A stretch of 64,000 nucleotides of DNA from Sabethes cyaneus (Eukaryota > Arthropoda > Insecta > Diptera > Culicidae), in contig NC_071354.1 of assembly GCF_943734655.1 (NCBI RefSeq), positions 8,960,001 to 9,024,000 of the forward strand, given 5' to 3'. Within the stretch, counting starts at the first letter, position 1. Each line of letters begins with the position of its first letter. Below the pieces are notes generated by a model. That model searched no databases and was not told the origin of the DNA. It worked only from the letters and a program-made list of their open reading frames with translations. Position numbers and translations under genes: made by a program. Shown piece after piece: positions 10,784 to 23,131 of this stretch.

Positions 10784-12424
10784 GTAAGTACCCGACTTTC
10801 CCGTCTAATTCCGTACCCTTAATTAGGCGGAGTGAATCGTGCCGCTGCTGCGCTGCCAGAGCGGGAAAATGCATTCATATTCATGCACAATAGAGCGGAG
10901 GTTTTGCATTTTTAATGCATCTTTACTGGATAGTTTTTTTTTCTGCTTCCTGCAAGTAGCGGCATTGGTCTTTGTGTGGGCCCTGATATACTGGCATGGT
11001 TTTGCAGATGGAAAATTCCTTCGCCGGCTAATGATGATAATGGTCATGATGATTGTGATGACGCCGAGATACGGCGAGCAGTACGGTGAAATGGCGTATT
11101 TATGCATGTAGATATTTAATGAGTGTAAGTTTCCTGGAGGATGTTGCAGGTTAAGTAGGGGATACTGAAGAAGAAGAAGAAGAAAAAAAGACGGCAAACG
11201 GAATGGGAAGCGTGAGTGTTGTTGTTATCTTTTGCCTCCCCCTCCTGCTGGCGCTGGTGAAATTAAGATTCGCTGCTCGCGTGTATTGTATACAAAAATC
11301 CGGCAAAAGTATAAACAGTAGACAGTAGAGAGGCACAGCACAGGATGGCTCAAACGTTTTGAACCGTGTAGCGATTTTGTTCATTCTATTTTCATTTCTA
11401 TACGTGATCGTTCGGGGGCAACTGTTGCGCATTTGGGGTTTTCAATCATCTACTTAATTATTTATTCGCATGTTTTGTGAATTAGATTATCTTAGAAAAG
11501 TTGTATTTTTGGCGATGATTAAGCTTAATGGAAAATATTAATACACAATGCGGCTATTTTTCATAACCGCAGTGCATTTTCATACGTACCGATACCTATT
11601 TACGTACAATCAATGTACACAACAAGTGTGCTTCTGTTTAGATATGCAACATACATTTTTCCTGGGTTACTGCGACCATGTGTTCATTGCATCTGTCAAA
11701 ACCAGACAGTTTCTAATAAATCAGATATCCCGTTGCTATAGCCGCACGGAATGTTTTGACACGTTTTACTTCGGTTAAGTTAGTTTTTAAAATTTACTCG
11801 ATCAGACAGCTTAAAAATGCCAGAAGGGCGTAAAAGGCGAAGGTTAATAATGGAAACCTTTAACACCTTAGGAAGGTGTGTCAATTTGAGAAGTTGGTCG
11901 TAGACTCAGTGTATTTGTTAGAGTTGTAGCAAACTATTTGGCGCATCCAGAGAATTATGCTATGATCAAACGAAAGTCAAATGAAAAAAATCAAAGCTCA
12001 ACAAAACAAATTGTTGAGAACTGACCTGACTTTCTGCCAAAGCGCTCTACCGTAACCAATCTGTTATCGTTTTCTTAACCGATGGCTATCTACTAGCTTC
12101 CCACGAGCGGTAATGACAGCTAGAGGGCACAAGCAATTGACATTCATTGTAGGTTCCCCCTGACGGAGTTACTATGGAAACACCTCCATGATTGTTTGCA
12201 CTTCGAGTGTAAAAATGTAAACACTGCTTGGTTTCCACAGATCAGCTGAAGAGGAACATAATTGAACGGATGCAAAATTTGGTAATTTGTGGGCTTCATT
12301 TCCTGAAAGCAGCGGTTCAATGGAACAAAATACTTTCTACAATCGTGCAAATTAAGCACTGCAGTGCATTTGGAGACAAACATTGGTCAAATCGTGGCTG
12401 AGTATGCTCTCAAACGTTATCAGC
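10784..12424. other. Putative intron or intergenic DNA, no further exon seen
   Basis: The stretch begins with the GTAAGT donor. It contains a GAA run near 11,168-11,186 and no recognisable coding exon. Open frames at 10823-11197 and 11151-11432 on the minus strand and 10839-11111 on the plus strand overlap each other and show no domain. Confidence 0.4.
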
Positions 12425-12580
12425 TCGTGTCTCAGTGGTCATCAATTAGCAGTAAAAATCGGTGATAATTTTTCTGATGAAATTACTGTTTAATTAAGAG
12501 TTCCCCAAGGCAGCCACTTCGGACCGTTACTGTTTCCTTTAAGTTTTTCAATGATTTGATTTTAAAGCTGATATTTTAAA
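12425..12580 (+). pseudogene. Reverse transcriptase fragment (non-LTR), decayed
   Basis: The plus frame reads HQLAVKIGDNFSDEITV, a stop, then RVPQGSHFGPLLFPL. After a one-base shift it continues FFNDLI. This is the non-LTR RT palm B block (consensus SGVPQGSxLGPLLFxxFIND) with the segment just before it. No other RT block is found nearby. Its 3' side runs within about 12 bp into the GGGACT array. Confidence 0.75.
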
Positions 12581-12591
12581 TTGTAAGTTAG

Positions 12592-13763
12592 GGGAAACTG
12601 GGACTGGGACTGGGACTGGGATTGGGACTGGGACTGGGACTGGGACTGGGACTGGGACTGGGACTGGGACTGGGACTGGGACTGGGACTGGGACTGGGAC
12701 TGGGACTGGGACTGGGACTGGGACTGGGACTGGGACTGGGACTGGGACTGGGACTGGGACTGGGACTGGGACTGGGACTGGGACTGGGACTGGGACTGGG
12801 ACTGGGACTGGGACTGGGACTGGGACTGGGACTGGGACTGGGACTGGGACTGGGACTGGGACTGGGACTGGGACTGGGACTGGGACTGGGACTGGGACTG
12901 GGACTGGGACTGGGACTGGGACTGGGACTGGGACTGGGACTGGGACTGGGACTGGGACTGGGACTGGGACTGGGACTGGGACTGGGACTGGGACTGGGAC
13001 TGGGACTGGGACTGGGACTGGGACTGGGACTGGGACTGGGACTGGGACTGGGACTGGGACTGGGACTGGGACTGGGACTGGGACTGGGACTGGGACTGGG
13101 ACTGGGACTGGGACTGGGACTGGGACTGGGACTGGGACTGGGACTGGGACTGGGACTGGGACTGGGACTGGGACTGGGACTGGGACTGGGACTGGGACTG
13201 GGACTGGGACTGGGACTGGGACTGGGACTGGGACTGGGACTGGGACTGGGACTGGGACTGGGACTGGGACTGGGACTGGGACTGGGACTGGGACTGGGAC
13301 TGGGACTGGGACTGGGACTGGGACTGGGACTGGGACTGGGACTGGGACTGGGACTGGGACTGGGACTGGGACTGGGACTGGGACTGGGACTGGGACTGGG
13401 ACTGGGACTGGGACTGGGACTGGGACTGGGACTGGGACTGGGACTGGGACTGGGACTGGGACTGGGACTGGGACTGGGACTGGGACTGGGACTGGGACTG
13501 GGACTGGGACTGGGACTGGGACTGGGACTGGGACTGGGACTGGGACTGGGACTGGGACTGGGACTGGGACTGGGACTGGGACTGGGACTGGGACTGGGAC
13601 TGGGACTGGGACTGGGACTGGGACTGGGACTGGGACTGGGACTGGGACTGGGACTGGGACTGGGACTGGGACTGGGACTGGGACTGGGACTGGGACTGGG
13701 ACTGGGACTGGGACTGGGACTGGGACTGGGACTGGGACTGGGACTGGGATTGGGATTGGGATT
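12592..13763 (+). repeat. (GGGACT)n hexanucleotide array, about 190 units
   Basis: About 1.15 kb of essentially perfect GGGACT. Single GGGATT variants sit near the left end (about 12,620) and two or three GGGATT units close the right end, linking it to the array at 8263-8610. Every four units on the plus strand form a canonical G3-N3 G-quadruplex motif. The long LG-dipeptide frame through it is a consequence of the 6-bp unit. The right end leads directly into the 22-bp minisatellite, whose core GGACTCGGAC resembles GGACTGGGAC. Confidence 0.98.
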
Positions 13764-14027
13764 TAGTCTAGATCATGGATCAAATTGGAATTGAATCAAT
13801 CTCCAAAATTAGTTTGAAGTTGGGCCAGTTTAAAGTTGCACCAATTTGTAATCGGAACAATTTGGAATGATCCCAATTTAAAGCTGCTTTAGTTTGGATT
13901 TAGACCAATTTGGAACGAAACCAATTTAAAGTTGGACTAGTTTAGAGCTGTAAAAATTTGTAGTTGGATCAATTTGGAGTTGTAACAACCTGGAGTTGAA
14001 ACAATTTGTAGTTGGATCAATTTCTCA

Positions 14028-14136
14028 AGCAGCACACGCTTGGCACTTTTAGTTGCATTAACTCATTTATGACTAAAATTAGTCACATATCGGTTGCCAT
14101 AACTAATTTGTAACAGCTGTGCTACTAGGGTTGAAG
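14028..14136 (-). mobile_element. Small MITE-like element, ~105 bp, inserted in sat1
   Basis: The ends CAAGCAGCACAC and the reverse complement of GTGCTACTAGGG-type sequence form a 12-bp imperfect inverted repeat. The body (AGTCACATATCGGTTGCCATAA and neighbours) matches, in reverse complement, 46021-46105. Flanking DNA is sat1-like on both sides. Confidence 0.55.
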
Positions 14137-14229
14137 TCAGACAAATTTGCGGTTGGAGCTATTTGGAATTGTAGTAATTTGGAGTTGGACCAATTTGAAC
14201 ACAGACAAGGTTGGAGTTGGACTAAGCTA

Positions 14230-14470
14230 AAGCTAAAGTGCTTCGACGCCCTTTCCAGTGATTCACCGGTTCCATCGCCTTGGCCGATCAAGAAATAGGC
14301 GTCGGCATATTTTTCAACTCTTTTGTGGCTTTGGCGATCAGCTTCTTCTCCGTTTTAACCACAGAATTACCGGAGTAAATGCTCCGTTTGAGCTTCGCTC
14401 AAAAATTTTCTATTGGTTGGTGATCGTCGGTAGAACGTTTATTTTTAGCCGTTTCATCCCCCCAAGTGAT
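14230..14470 (-). pseudogene. Tc1/mariner-type (IS630) transposase C-terminal fragment
   Basis: Reading minus from about 14,440, the frame gives HQPIENF, a TGA stop, then AKLKRSIYSGNSVV and KTEKKLIAKATKELKNMP, ending in a TGA at 14288-14290. PIENFWAxLKR is the C-terminal signature following the last catalytic acid of Tc1/mariner-superfamily DDE transposases; here the Trp codon has become a stop. The upstream catalytic core is not recognisable in 14,470-15,300, although that stretch is non-satellite and probably belongs to the same dead transposon. Confidence 0.65.
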
Positions 14471-15304
14471 CTCTTGGCATGATGGGCCAAGGCCACATTC
14501 GGTTGTTCTCTGGGCGATTTCCTGGCACTCAGAGACAGCCAGCCTTGACTGTTAGCCGGGAGAGCGTACGTGTGCGTATACCGAATGGTTAGACTGGAGG
14601 GGAAAAAATTAGATAGGAGACTATCTAATATAGAGGGTGGTATGGTAATAGTTTAATTGCCAAAGCACTCGGGCACCAACCGAGAAAATGTGGGCTGGAG
14701 TCTTACTTACCAGTTGAACTACCCAATATATTTTTGGGCTCATATAAAAATTCTCCCAGTTTTATCCAGTCTACCATTCTTCGCTCCAAACGCTCCTCCA
14801 CTTTTATAAAAATAGAGTTTACGTTGGCCCGCGCGTCAGAGACAAGTAAAACAAAAAAAATCCATTTTGGCCAAATACTTCTTCACCGATTAGTCGGTGG
14901 CTCCGACCATCCGACCCAAGGCGTGGAAGAATGAGACTACCTCGAGCTCGGTCTTCAACTTCAGCATCTGCTGCACGTTACATTTGCGCAGTACTGCTAG
15001 GCGACCTGAATCAGGCTTTCGGTCAACGCTTTTGCCTTTCTCGCGGGAGAGGATATTATAAATGTCAGATTGGCTCTATTTAGCGGATATGAAGAGCTCT
15101 ACCATATCCTACTCCTTTGCTACAGGGTGGAGCTGGCAGTACGAACAAAGCTTCGAGCGTAGTTGTTTGATTGTTTTCGCAACGGCTGATGCATGCTAAT
15201 CAACTGATAGCGTGGCATAAAAAAGAGCTAAAATCAGTCCAACGCATGTGTTATTGCTGGGCTAGCATCCTTGGCGGGGACCAATCTGACCATTTAAGTC
15301 ACAT
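14471..15304. other. Non-satellite insertion in sat1, probably transposon remains
   Basis: This mixed-composition DNA replaces the 22-bp repeat. It adjoins the transposase fragment and may be its 5' body. A perfect short hairpin sits at 14608-14629. No intact gene is seen. Confidence 0.45.
14608..14629. other. Perfect 9-bp-stem hairpin
   Basis: ATTAGATAG and CTATCTAAT flank a 4-nt GAGA loop. The role is unknown, and it lies in the transposon-derived stretch. Confidence 0.8.
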
Positions 15305-15760
15305 CCCTGTCACGAACGCAATTTTCATACATTTTTCTTGAAACCGTTCGGGGTAGGCTTGTTGGCTCGGTTTTACTTCAAAATTACGACAGTAGCTAGA
15401 GGAATTCCGCAATCATACCAATTTGAATTTAGACTCGGACCGATTTGCATCTGGACTCGTACTCAATTTAGTTTGAGCTGCGATCAATTTAAATTTGAAC
15501 TCGGACCGACTTGGAGTTAGACTCGGACCAATTTGGAGTTGGATTCGGGCCAATTGGGAGTTGAGCTCTGGCCAATTTGGAATCGGAATAATTTGGAGGC
15601 GGATTCAGACCAATTGACGATCAACATTTCAATAGGGCCCAAGTCCAAGCCCTGGCCCAGCAAAATAAAACCTTCACTCGGTTTGTTTACATGTTGGACT
15701 AGGGCCTTATTGAAATGTTGGTCTTCAATTCGGAGTTAAACTTGGACTTGGACTTGGATC
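15305..15760 (+). repeat. Block duplicated within sat1 (copy 1; partner 18,864-19,310)
   Basis: Both copies start TCACGAACGC and share CATACATTTTTCTTGAA, CCGT[AT]CGGG, then the same series of sat1 monomers (GATTTGCATCT, ACTCGTACTCAATTTAGTTT). Both finish with CACTCGGTTTGTTTACATG. The offset is about 3.56 kb. It includes the hairpin element at 15622-15720. Confidence 0.8.
15622..15720. mobile_element. 99-bp hairpin MITE in sat1
   Basis: The left arm CAACATTTCAATAGGGCC (continuing to 15648) and the right arm ending GGCCTTATTGAAATGTTG (from 15694) form an imperfect inverted repeat of about 27 bp around a 45-bp centre containing CACTCGGTTTGTTTACATG. The partner at about 19,245-19,310 retains only the centre and right arm. 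There is no coding capacity. Confidence 0.7.
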
Positions 15761-16002
15761 AATTAGAAGATGAACACGGACTTATTAAGAATTGCACTCG
15801 GATTAATTTGGAGTTAGATTCTGACCAATTTGGATTTGTACTCGAATCAAATTGGACCTAGCCTTGGATCGACTTGATCCTGGACTAGGATTAATTTGGA
15901 GTTGAAGACTTTCGAAGTTCTAAAACAGACACTGAGGAACTCTGCAAGTTGTAGGCAAAATACGTATCTGTCAAGAATTAATATACATAGTAGAATTTAT
16001 TT

Positions 16003-16072
16003 GCAAAGTTTTCTTTTTAATTTAATTTCAGGTTTCGTATTCTACTAAGATGCTCCAAAAACTTCAGTTGAA
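16003..16072 (+). repeat. Short dispersed repeat in sat1 (partner 18,604-18,664)
   Basis: Both copies read AGTTTTCTTTTTA, a T-rich variable part, then TTTCGTATTCTACTAAGA, GCTCCAAAAAC and TTCAGTT. Surrounding DNA is sat1, so a segment containing this insertion was probably copied within the array. Confidence 0.75.
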
Positions 16073-16344
16073 TTAAAATCAATTTGGAATAAGACTCGAG
16101 TCAATTAGGAGTGGGACTTAGAATCATTTGGAGTTGAACTAGGACCGATTTGAATTTGAACTCGGACCAAATTGGACTAAGACTCGGGTTAACTTGATTA
16201 ATTTGGTATTGGACTCAAAGTAATTTAAAGTTGTGTTCATACCAATTTGAACTAAAACTCGGACCAACTTGGATTTGGAGTCTTGGAGTTAGACACGGAA
16301 CAATTTGGAGTTAGACTGCAACCAACTGGAAGTTGGACACGGAC

Positions 16345-16690
16345 TAATGTAAAGTCGCGCACTGCGCTGAGGTAGTACATAACGAGCCCGGCTTCAACGC
16401 CAGGTCAAGTAATCAATAATGCAGATTTGGTAAAAAGGGTGTCCAGTTGTTTCATTTACTCTTGTACCGAATATAGAGTTAAGGTTCCTGCGGGGCGGGT
16501 ATAAATACCCGGATTTATTCAATAAACTTCAGTCAGTCTTATGACTGCATTGGTTAGAGAACGAACCAATCGGAAAACTCCGGAAGGTAATCGTTAACTC
16601 TAAGTGAAACAATCAGCCCATGTTTTAATACGATGACCTTCTCCATCGTAAGTTTGGAATTACTTGCACCCACCTTTAAAGACCACTATA
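16345..16690 (+). mobile_element. Possible solo LTR or promoter-bearing insertion in sat1
   Basis: About 350 bp of non-satellite DNA carries a TATA box, an initiator and an AATAAA within 35 bp, the compact layout typical of a retrotransposon LTR. Defined TG...CA ends and a target duplication could not be fixed by eye, so the LTR reading is inference. Confidence 0.4.
16500..16535 (+). promoter_or_regulatory. TATA box plus initiator
   Basis: TATAAATA at 16500-16507 lies 31 bp before the A of an arthropod-type initiator TTCAGTC (A at 16531). This matches the usual TATA-to-start distance. AATAAA at 16521-16526 sits between them. The only DNA downstream is the rest of the insertion and then sat1. 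Confidence 0.5.
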
Positions 16691-18344
16691 AGTTGTACTC
16701 GGACCAAATTGGAATTAGACTAGAACCAGTTAGAAGTTGTACTCGGACCAATTTAGAGTTGGACATAGATGAATTTGGGGTCAAACTTGGAACAATTTGG
16801 AGTTGAACATGGACCTATTTACACTGAACTCTGACCAATTTGGGATTGGACTAGGCTCAATTCAACTTCAACTTGCACTAGTTAAACTTGGACTTGGATT
16901 TGGACTCGAACTTATTGAGAATTAGACACGGATCAATTTAGAGTTGGATTTGGACCAATTTGAATTTATATTTGGATTAGATTGGATTTAGAATCGGGTC
17001 AATGTGGATTTGGATTCAATTTAGACTTAGGAGCTGGACTCGGACCAATATAAAATAGTACTCGGATTTTTTAAGAATTGGACTTGGATTAATTGGGGGT
17101 TGAATTCAGACCAGTTAGGAGTAGGACTCTAACCAAATTTTGGACTCGGATAAAATTGGAATTAAACTTGGAACAATTTGGACATGGACTCGGTTTAATT
17201 TGGAGTTGAACTCGAACCCATTTGGAGTTAGACTCGGACCAACTTGAACTAAAATTCGGACCAATTTGGAGTTCGTCTTGGACACTACTACTTGGTGCTT
17301 GTACTCACACCAACTTTGAGTTGGACTCGGGACAATTTAAAGTTGGACTAGGACCAATTTTTATTTGAGCCCGGACCATATTGGATTTGGACTCAGTCAA
17401 GTTAAACTTGGACTGTAGTGAATTTAGACCTGGAATCGGTTTAATTTGGAGTTTGGCTCGAATCAATTTAAAGTTGTACTCAGACTTATTTGGACTCAAA
17501 CTCGGACCAATTTGGAGTTGAACCCGGATCAATTCAAAATTGGAATCGGTTTTCATATTTGAACTTAAACTCAGAGCAATTTGGAATTGGACTGGGACTA
17601 ATTCAAATTTGGACATGGATCAATTTAGAGTTGGATTGCGACCAGTTCGGATTTAGGTTTAGGCCAAATTGGATCTTGACTTGGGTTAATTTGGACTTGG
17701 ATTTAATTTAGACTTAGGTTCAGATCAGTTTTGGTGTTGAATTCGGATCAATTTGGAGTTAGATTCGGGTAAATTTTAAGTTGCACTTGGATTCAAACCA
17801 ATTTGTCTTTCGACTGGAACCAATTTGGTCATGAACTCAGACTAACTTGGCTTTGGACTTGGATCAACTTGAAGTTATACTTGGACCGATTTGTATTTGA
17901 GCTCATTCTAAATTTAGTTTGAATTCCGAATAATTTGGACTTGGACTTGGACTGTCCTGGAGTTCAACACGGAACAATTTGGACTTGGACTGGAACCAAC
18001 TTGAAATTGGACTCGGACCAATTTAGAGTTGGGCTCGTATCAATTTTGGAGTTGGACTTGGATCAATTTGAAGATGTACTCGGACGAATTTGAAATTGAA
18101 CTAGGACCAATTTTGGAATTTGAAGTTGCACTTTAGAATTCTTCGGACCAATTTGGATATGAGCTCGGAAAAATTTAGAGTTAGACTCGGACCAATTCAG
18201 AGTTGGAATTGGATCACTTTGGAGTTCGATTTAGACCAATTTGGACTTGCACAAGTTTGAATTTGGACCAATTTGGAGTTCGCCCAATTTACAGCTGACT
18301 AAATTTGGTTTAGAGCTAATTTAATTCAGGGCCAATTTAAAATT

Positions 18345-18410
18345 GGACTGGAACTATGACTGGGACTGTAGCTGGCACTGAAACTGGAACTAAGACTGAG
18401 ACTACGACTA
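18345..18410 (+). repeat. Degenerate GGGACT-type hexamers inside sat1
   Basis: A run reading GGACTGGAACTATGACTGGG and similar keeps ACTG or ACTR every 6 bp for about 11 units while other positions have drifted. It appears to be an old relic of the same hexamer that forms the array at 12.6 kb. Confidence 0.65.
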
Positions 18411-18603
18411 ATCAGGAGATCAGTAACTTGCAGTTGGACCATTTTGAAGTTAGACCAATTTGGAGTTGATCCAATCGTGAGTTTGACCAATTTAACTTGT
18501 ATTTTGACTCCAGCCAAGTTGGATTTGGATTCGAAGCAATTTTGTGATGCACTTTAACCAATTTGGAGTTGTATTTGGACCAATTTAGATTTGAATCAAT
18601 TTG

Positions 18604-18664
18604 AAGTTTTCTTTTTATTATTTTCAGATTTCGTATTCTACTAAGACGCTCCAAAAACCTTCAG
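18604..18664 (+). repeat. Short dispersed repeat in sat1 (partner 16,003-16,072)
   Basis: This is the second copy of the TTTCGTATTCTACTAAGA element described at 16,003, with one C/T difference in the shared GCTCCAAAAAC stretch and one added base. Confidence 0.75.
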
Positions 18665-18863
18665 TTTGAAGTTGGACTAATTTGGACCAGAGCCAGTTTG
18701 AAGTTGGACCGATTTTAAGACATACCAATTTGAAGCTATCCCAATTGTAACTTGGTCCAATTTAGAGTGTGACCAAAATTTGCCCAATTTGGAGTTGAAC
18801 AAATTTACAGTTGGGCCAGCTTGATCTTGAACCAATTAAAGGTTGGACCAACTTGGGTCAATT

Positions 18864-19310
18864 TGTCACGAACGCCGTTCCCATACATTTTTCTTGAAGC
18901 CGTACGGGCCAGTTTGATTTTACATCAATATTTGACATTAGCTGTAACATACGGTTGTATGTTTGGGAAAATTTGTTGCATGTGGCATACAGATTGTAAA
19001 AGACGGTCGGTTTTTCTGCTATTGGCTGTGGAAGATAGGAAACAAGCGGCTTCAGCTGACAGCAGTCTTGACAGGGATCGGATTTCAGTGGTAATAATTT
19101 GCATTTAGGCTCGGATTGATTTGCATCTAGACTCGTACTCAATTTAGTTTGGACGCCGATCAATTTAAACTTGGACCTAATTAAAGTTCCAAATGGATTT
19201 GAGGGTAGATTCGAATCAATTGGGAGTTGAACTCGGACCAATTGACGTATAGAACCCTCACTCGGTTTGTTTACATGTTGGACTTGGGCTTTATTGAAAA
19301 GTTGGAAACA
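18864..19310 (+). repeat. Block duplicated within sat1 (copy 2; partner 15,305-15,760)
   Basis: This begins GTCACGAACGC at 18,866. It carries about 170 bp more non-satellite DNA than copy 1 before the shared sat1 monomers resume at about 19,100. The hairpin element is reduced to its right half here. Confidence 0.8.
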
Positions 19311-20292
19311 ATATGGTTATGGGCTCGGACCACTTTGGAGTCAGGCTTGATCTAATTTGGAGCTGGACTCGGACCAATATAAAGTTGCGGACCAATTTGG
19401 AGTTAGATTCGGTTCAATTAGGAAGTGGATTCTGATCAACATGGATTTGAACTCGGATCAAATTGGACCTAAACTTGAGTCAACTTGGACCTGGATTCGG
19501 TCTAATTTGGAGTCGAATACGAATAAATTTGGAGTTCGACTCAGATCAAATTGGACGTGAATTCGGATTAATTTAGCCTTGGAATCGAATCAATTTAGGC
19601 TACGAATCGGATAAGTTTAGAGTTGAACTCGACCGAATTTAAAGTTGTACCTATTTGGACTTAAACTCGGATCAGTTTGGGATTGGAATGGGACCAATCA
19701 AAAGGTTGATTTGAACTTAGATTTGGACTCGGATTTCTTAAGAATTGAACTCGAGTCAATTAAGGTTGGACTTGGACCAATTTGGATTAAGTTTCGAATC
19801 AAATTGGACCTAGACTCGGGTCAATGTGGACTTGGACTCAGTTAAGATGTGAACTCGTATTTATTTTGCAGTTGGATTCGAACCAATTTGGCGTTAGTCC
19901 CGGACCAATTTGCACTTGAACTCGGACCAATTTGGAATTCGATTCGAGCCAATTTGGAGTTAGACTTACACCAACTAGGATTTGGACTCGGATCAAATAG
20001 GACCGACACTTGGATCAATTTGGAGTTGAATTCGAACAACTTTGGAATTAGACTCGCACCAGTTTGGGTTTGGTTTTGGATGAACTTGGTCTTGGACACG
20101 AACTATTTTGTGCTTGGACTTGTACCCACTTGGAGTTGGACTCAAACCAATTTAAAGTTGAACTCAAACTTGTGTGTAGTTCAATTTGGAGCTGAACTCG
20201 GACCAATACGGAGTTGGAATCGAACTTCCTATTTGGACCAATTTATAATTGCACAAAGAGCAATTTTAAATTCAATTTGGACTAATTTAGAG

Positions 20293-21279
<987 letters not shown>

Positions 21280-23131
21280 TTGGACTCGGACTTTTTAAGA
21301 ATTGTACTCGAATTAATTTGGAGTTGAATTGGAACCAATTTGGAGTTAGATAAGGTCAATTTGAACTAAAACTCGGACCAATTTGGAGTTGGTGTTTTGA
21401 TGAATTTGGTCTTGGACACGTCCCAATTAGAATTGGATTCGGATCAGTTCAGACTTGGACTTGAGTCAATTTAGACTTGGACTCGAGTCAATTTAGACTT
21501 GGAATCGAATTAATTAGAAATTAGAATCAGACTAATTTAAAGTTATACTCAAACCTATTTGGTCTTAAGCTCGGACCAATACGGAATTGGAATCGGACCT
21601 CCTATTTGGACTTAAACTCGGACCAATTTAGAATTCTACTGGGACCAATTTGAAGTTTAACTTGGACTTGGATTCGGACTTAAACCTGTACCAATTTGGA
21701 ATTAAACCAGGACCAATTTGAAATTTAACTTGGACCAATTTATAGTTCGACTGAGACTATTCACGAATTGGATTCGGGCCAGTTCGTAGTTAGACTCGGA
21801 CCTATTTTAACTAAAACTCAGCGCAATTTGAAGTTGAATTCGGTCCAAGTAGGAGTTGGACTCTAACCAATTGGGATTTGGACTCGGATCAAATTGGATC
21901 TAGAGTTGGAACAATTTAGACCTGGACTCGGATTAACTTTGAGTTGAATTCGAACCAATTTGGAGTTACACTCGGACCAATTTGAAGTTGGTCTTGGATG
22001 TATTTGGTATTGGACACGAACTACTTTGTCCTTGGACTCGTATCAACTTGGCCTTGGATTTGGACTCGGACTTATTGAGAATTAAACTTGAATTAATTTG
22101 GAGATGGACGTAGACCAATTTGAGTTTAGATTGGATCTAGAATCGGGTCAATTTGGATTTGGACTCAATTTAGGCTTTGGTTTGAACCATTTTGGAGCTG
22201 AACTCGGAGCAGAATAAAGTTGTACTCGAATTTATTTGGACTTAAATTCGGACCAATTTGGAATTGGGCAAGAACTATCTTGAAATTTAACTTGAACCAA
22301 TTTGAAGTAGAACTCGGACTCATTAAGTATTGGACTTAGATTTATTTGGAGTTGCATTTGGACCAGTTTGGAGTTGGTTTCGGGTCAATTAGGAGTTGGA
22401 CTTTGACCAATTTGAAGTTAGACCTGGACCAATTTAGATTTAAACTCGGATCAAATTGGACCTAGACTAAGGTTATTTTAACCTGGACTCTAATTAAATC
22501 GGAGATGAATTCGAATCAGATTGAAGTTAGACTCGGATCAATTTCAATTAAGACTCGGACCAATTTGGAGTTGGGCTCTGACCAATTTGGTTTTAGATCT
22601 ATTTGGTTCTATTTGAACAAGGACTCGGATTAATTTGGGGTTACATTCGAACCAACTTGGAGTTAAATTCGTGCTAATTTGAACTAAAACTCGGACTAAT
22701 TTGGAGTTGGTCTTGGACACGAACTAATTTCTCCTTGGACTCGTACCAACGTGACCTTGGACTCGTCTCTACTTGGACTCGGCCCAGTTAGGAGTTGGAC
22801 TCAAACCAAATTAGAGTTGGACTAGGACCTACTTTAATTTGGACCTGAACCAAATTGGACTTCGGCTCGGTCAATTTAGACTGTGCATCGGATTAATTTG
22901 GAGTTGGACTGAGACCAATTTAAAGTTTAACTTGGACATAGATTTAGACTCGGACTTATTAAGAATTGGACTCGGATTAATTTAGAGCTGGACTTGAACC
23001 AATGTGGATTTAGACTTGGACACAATTTAGACTTGGACTCGGATTAATTTTGGAATTGGATTCGGACCAGTTGGAGTTGGAATTGGACCAATTTGAATTC
23101 GAACTCCGATAAAATTGAGTTTTGACTCGGA
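21280..23131 (+). repeat. sat1: 22-bp minisatellite, middle part
   Basis: This continues the same diverged 22-bp repeat after the TG insertion, with frequent GGACTCGGACC and CAATTTGGAGTTG words. It ends at the TTAA target of the MITE at 23,136. Confidence 0.92.

Noticed and set aside
12622..13794. 390-residue Leu-Gly repeat protein
   Set aside because: It is the translation of a 6-bp array and is stop-free by arithmetic. There is no conserved start context and no domain outside the repeat.
14734..14934. Small plus-strand gene in the sat1 insertion
   Set aside because: It lies in DNA that adjoins a dead transposase on the other strand, with no domain and no supporting signals.
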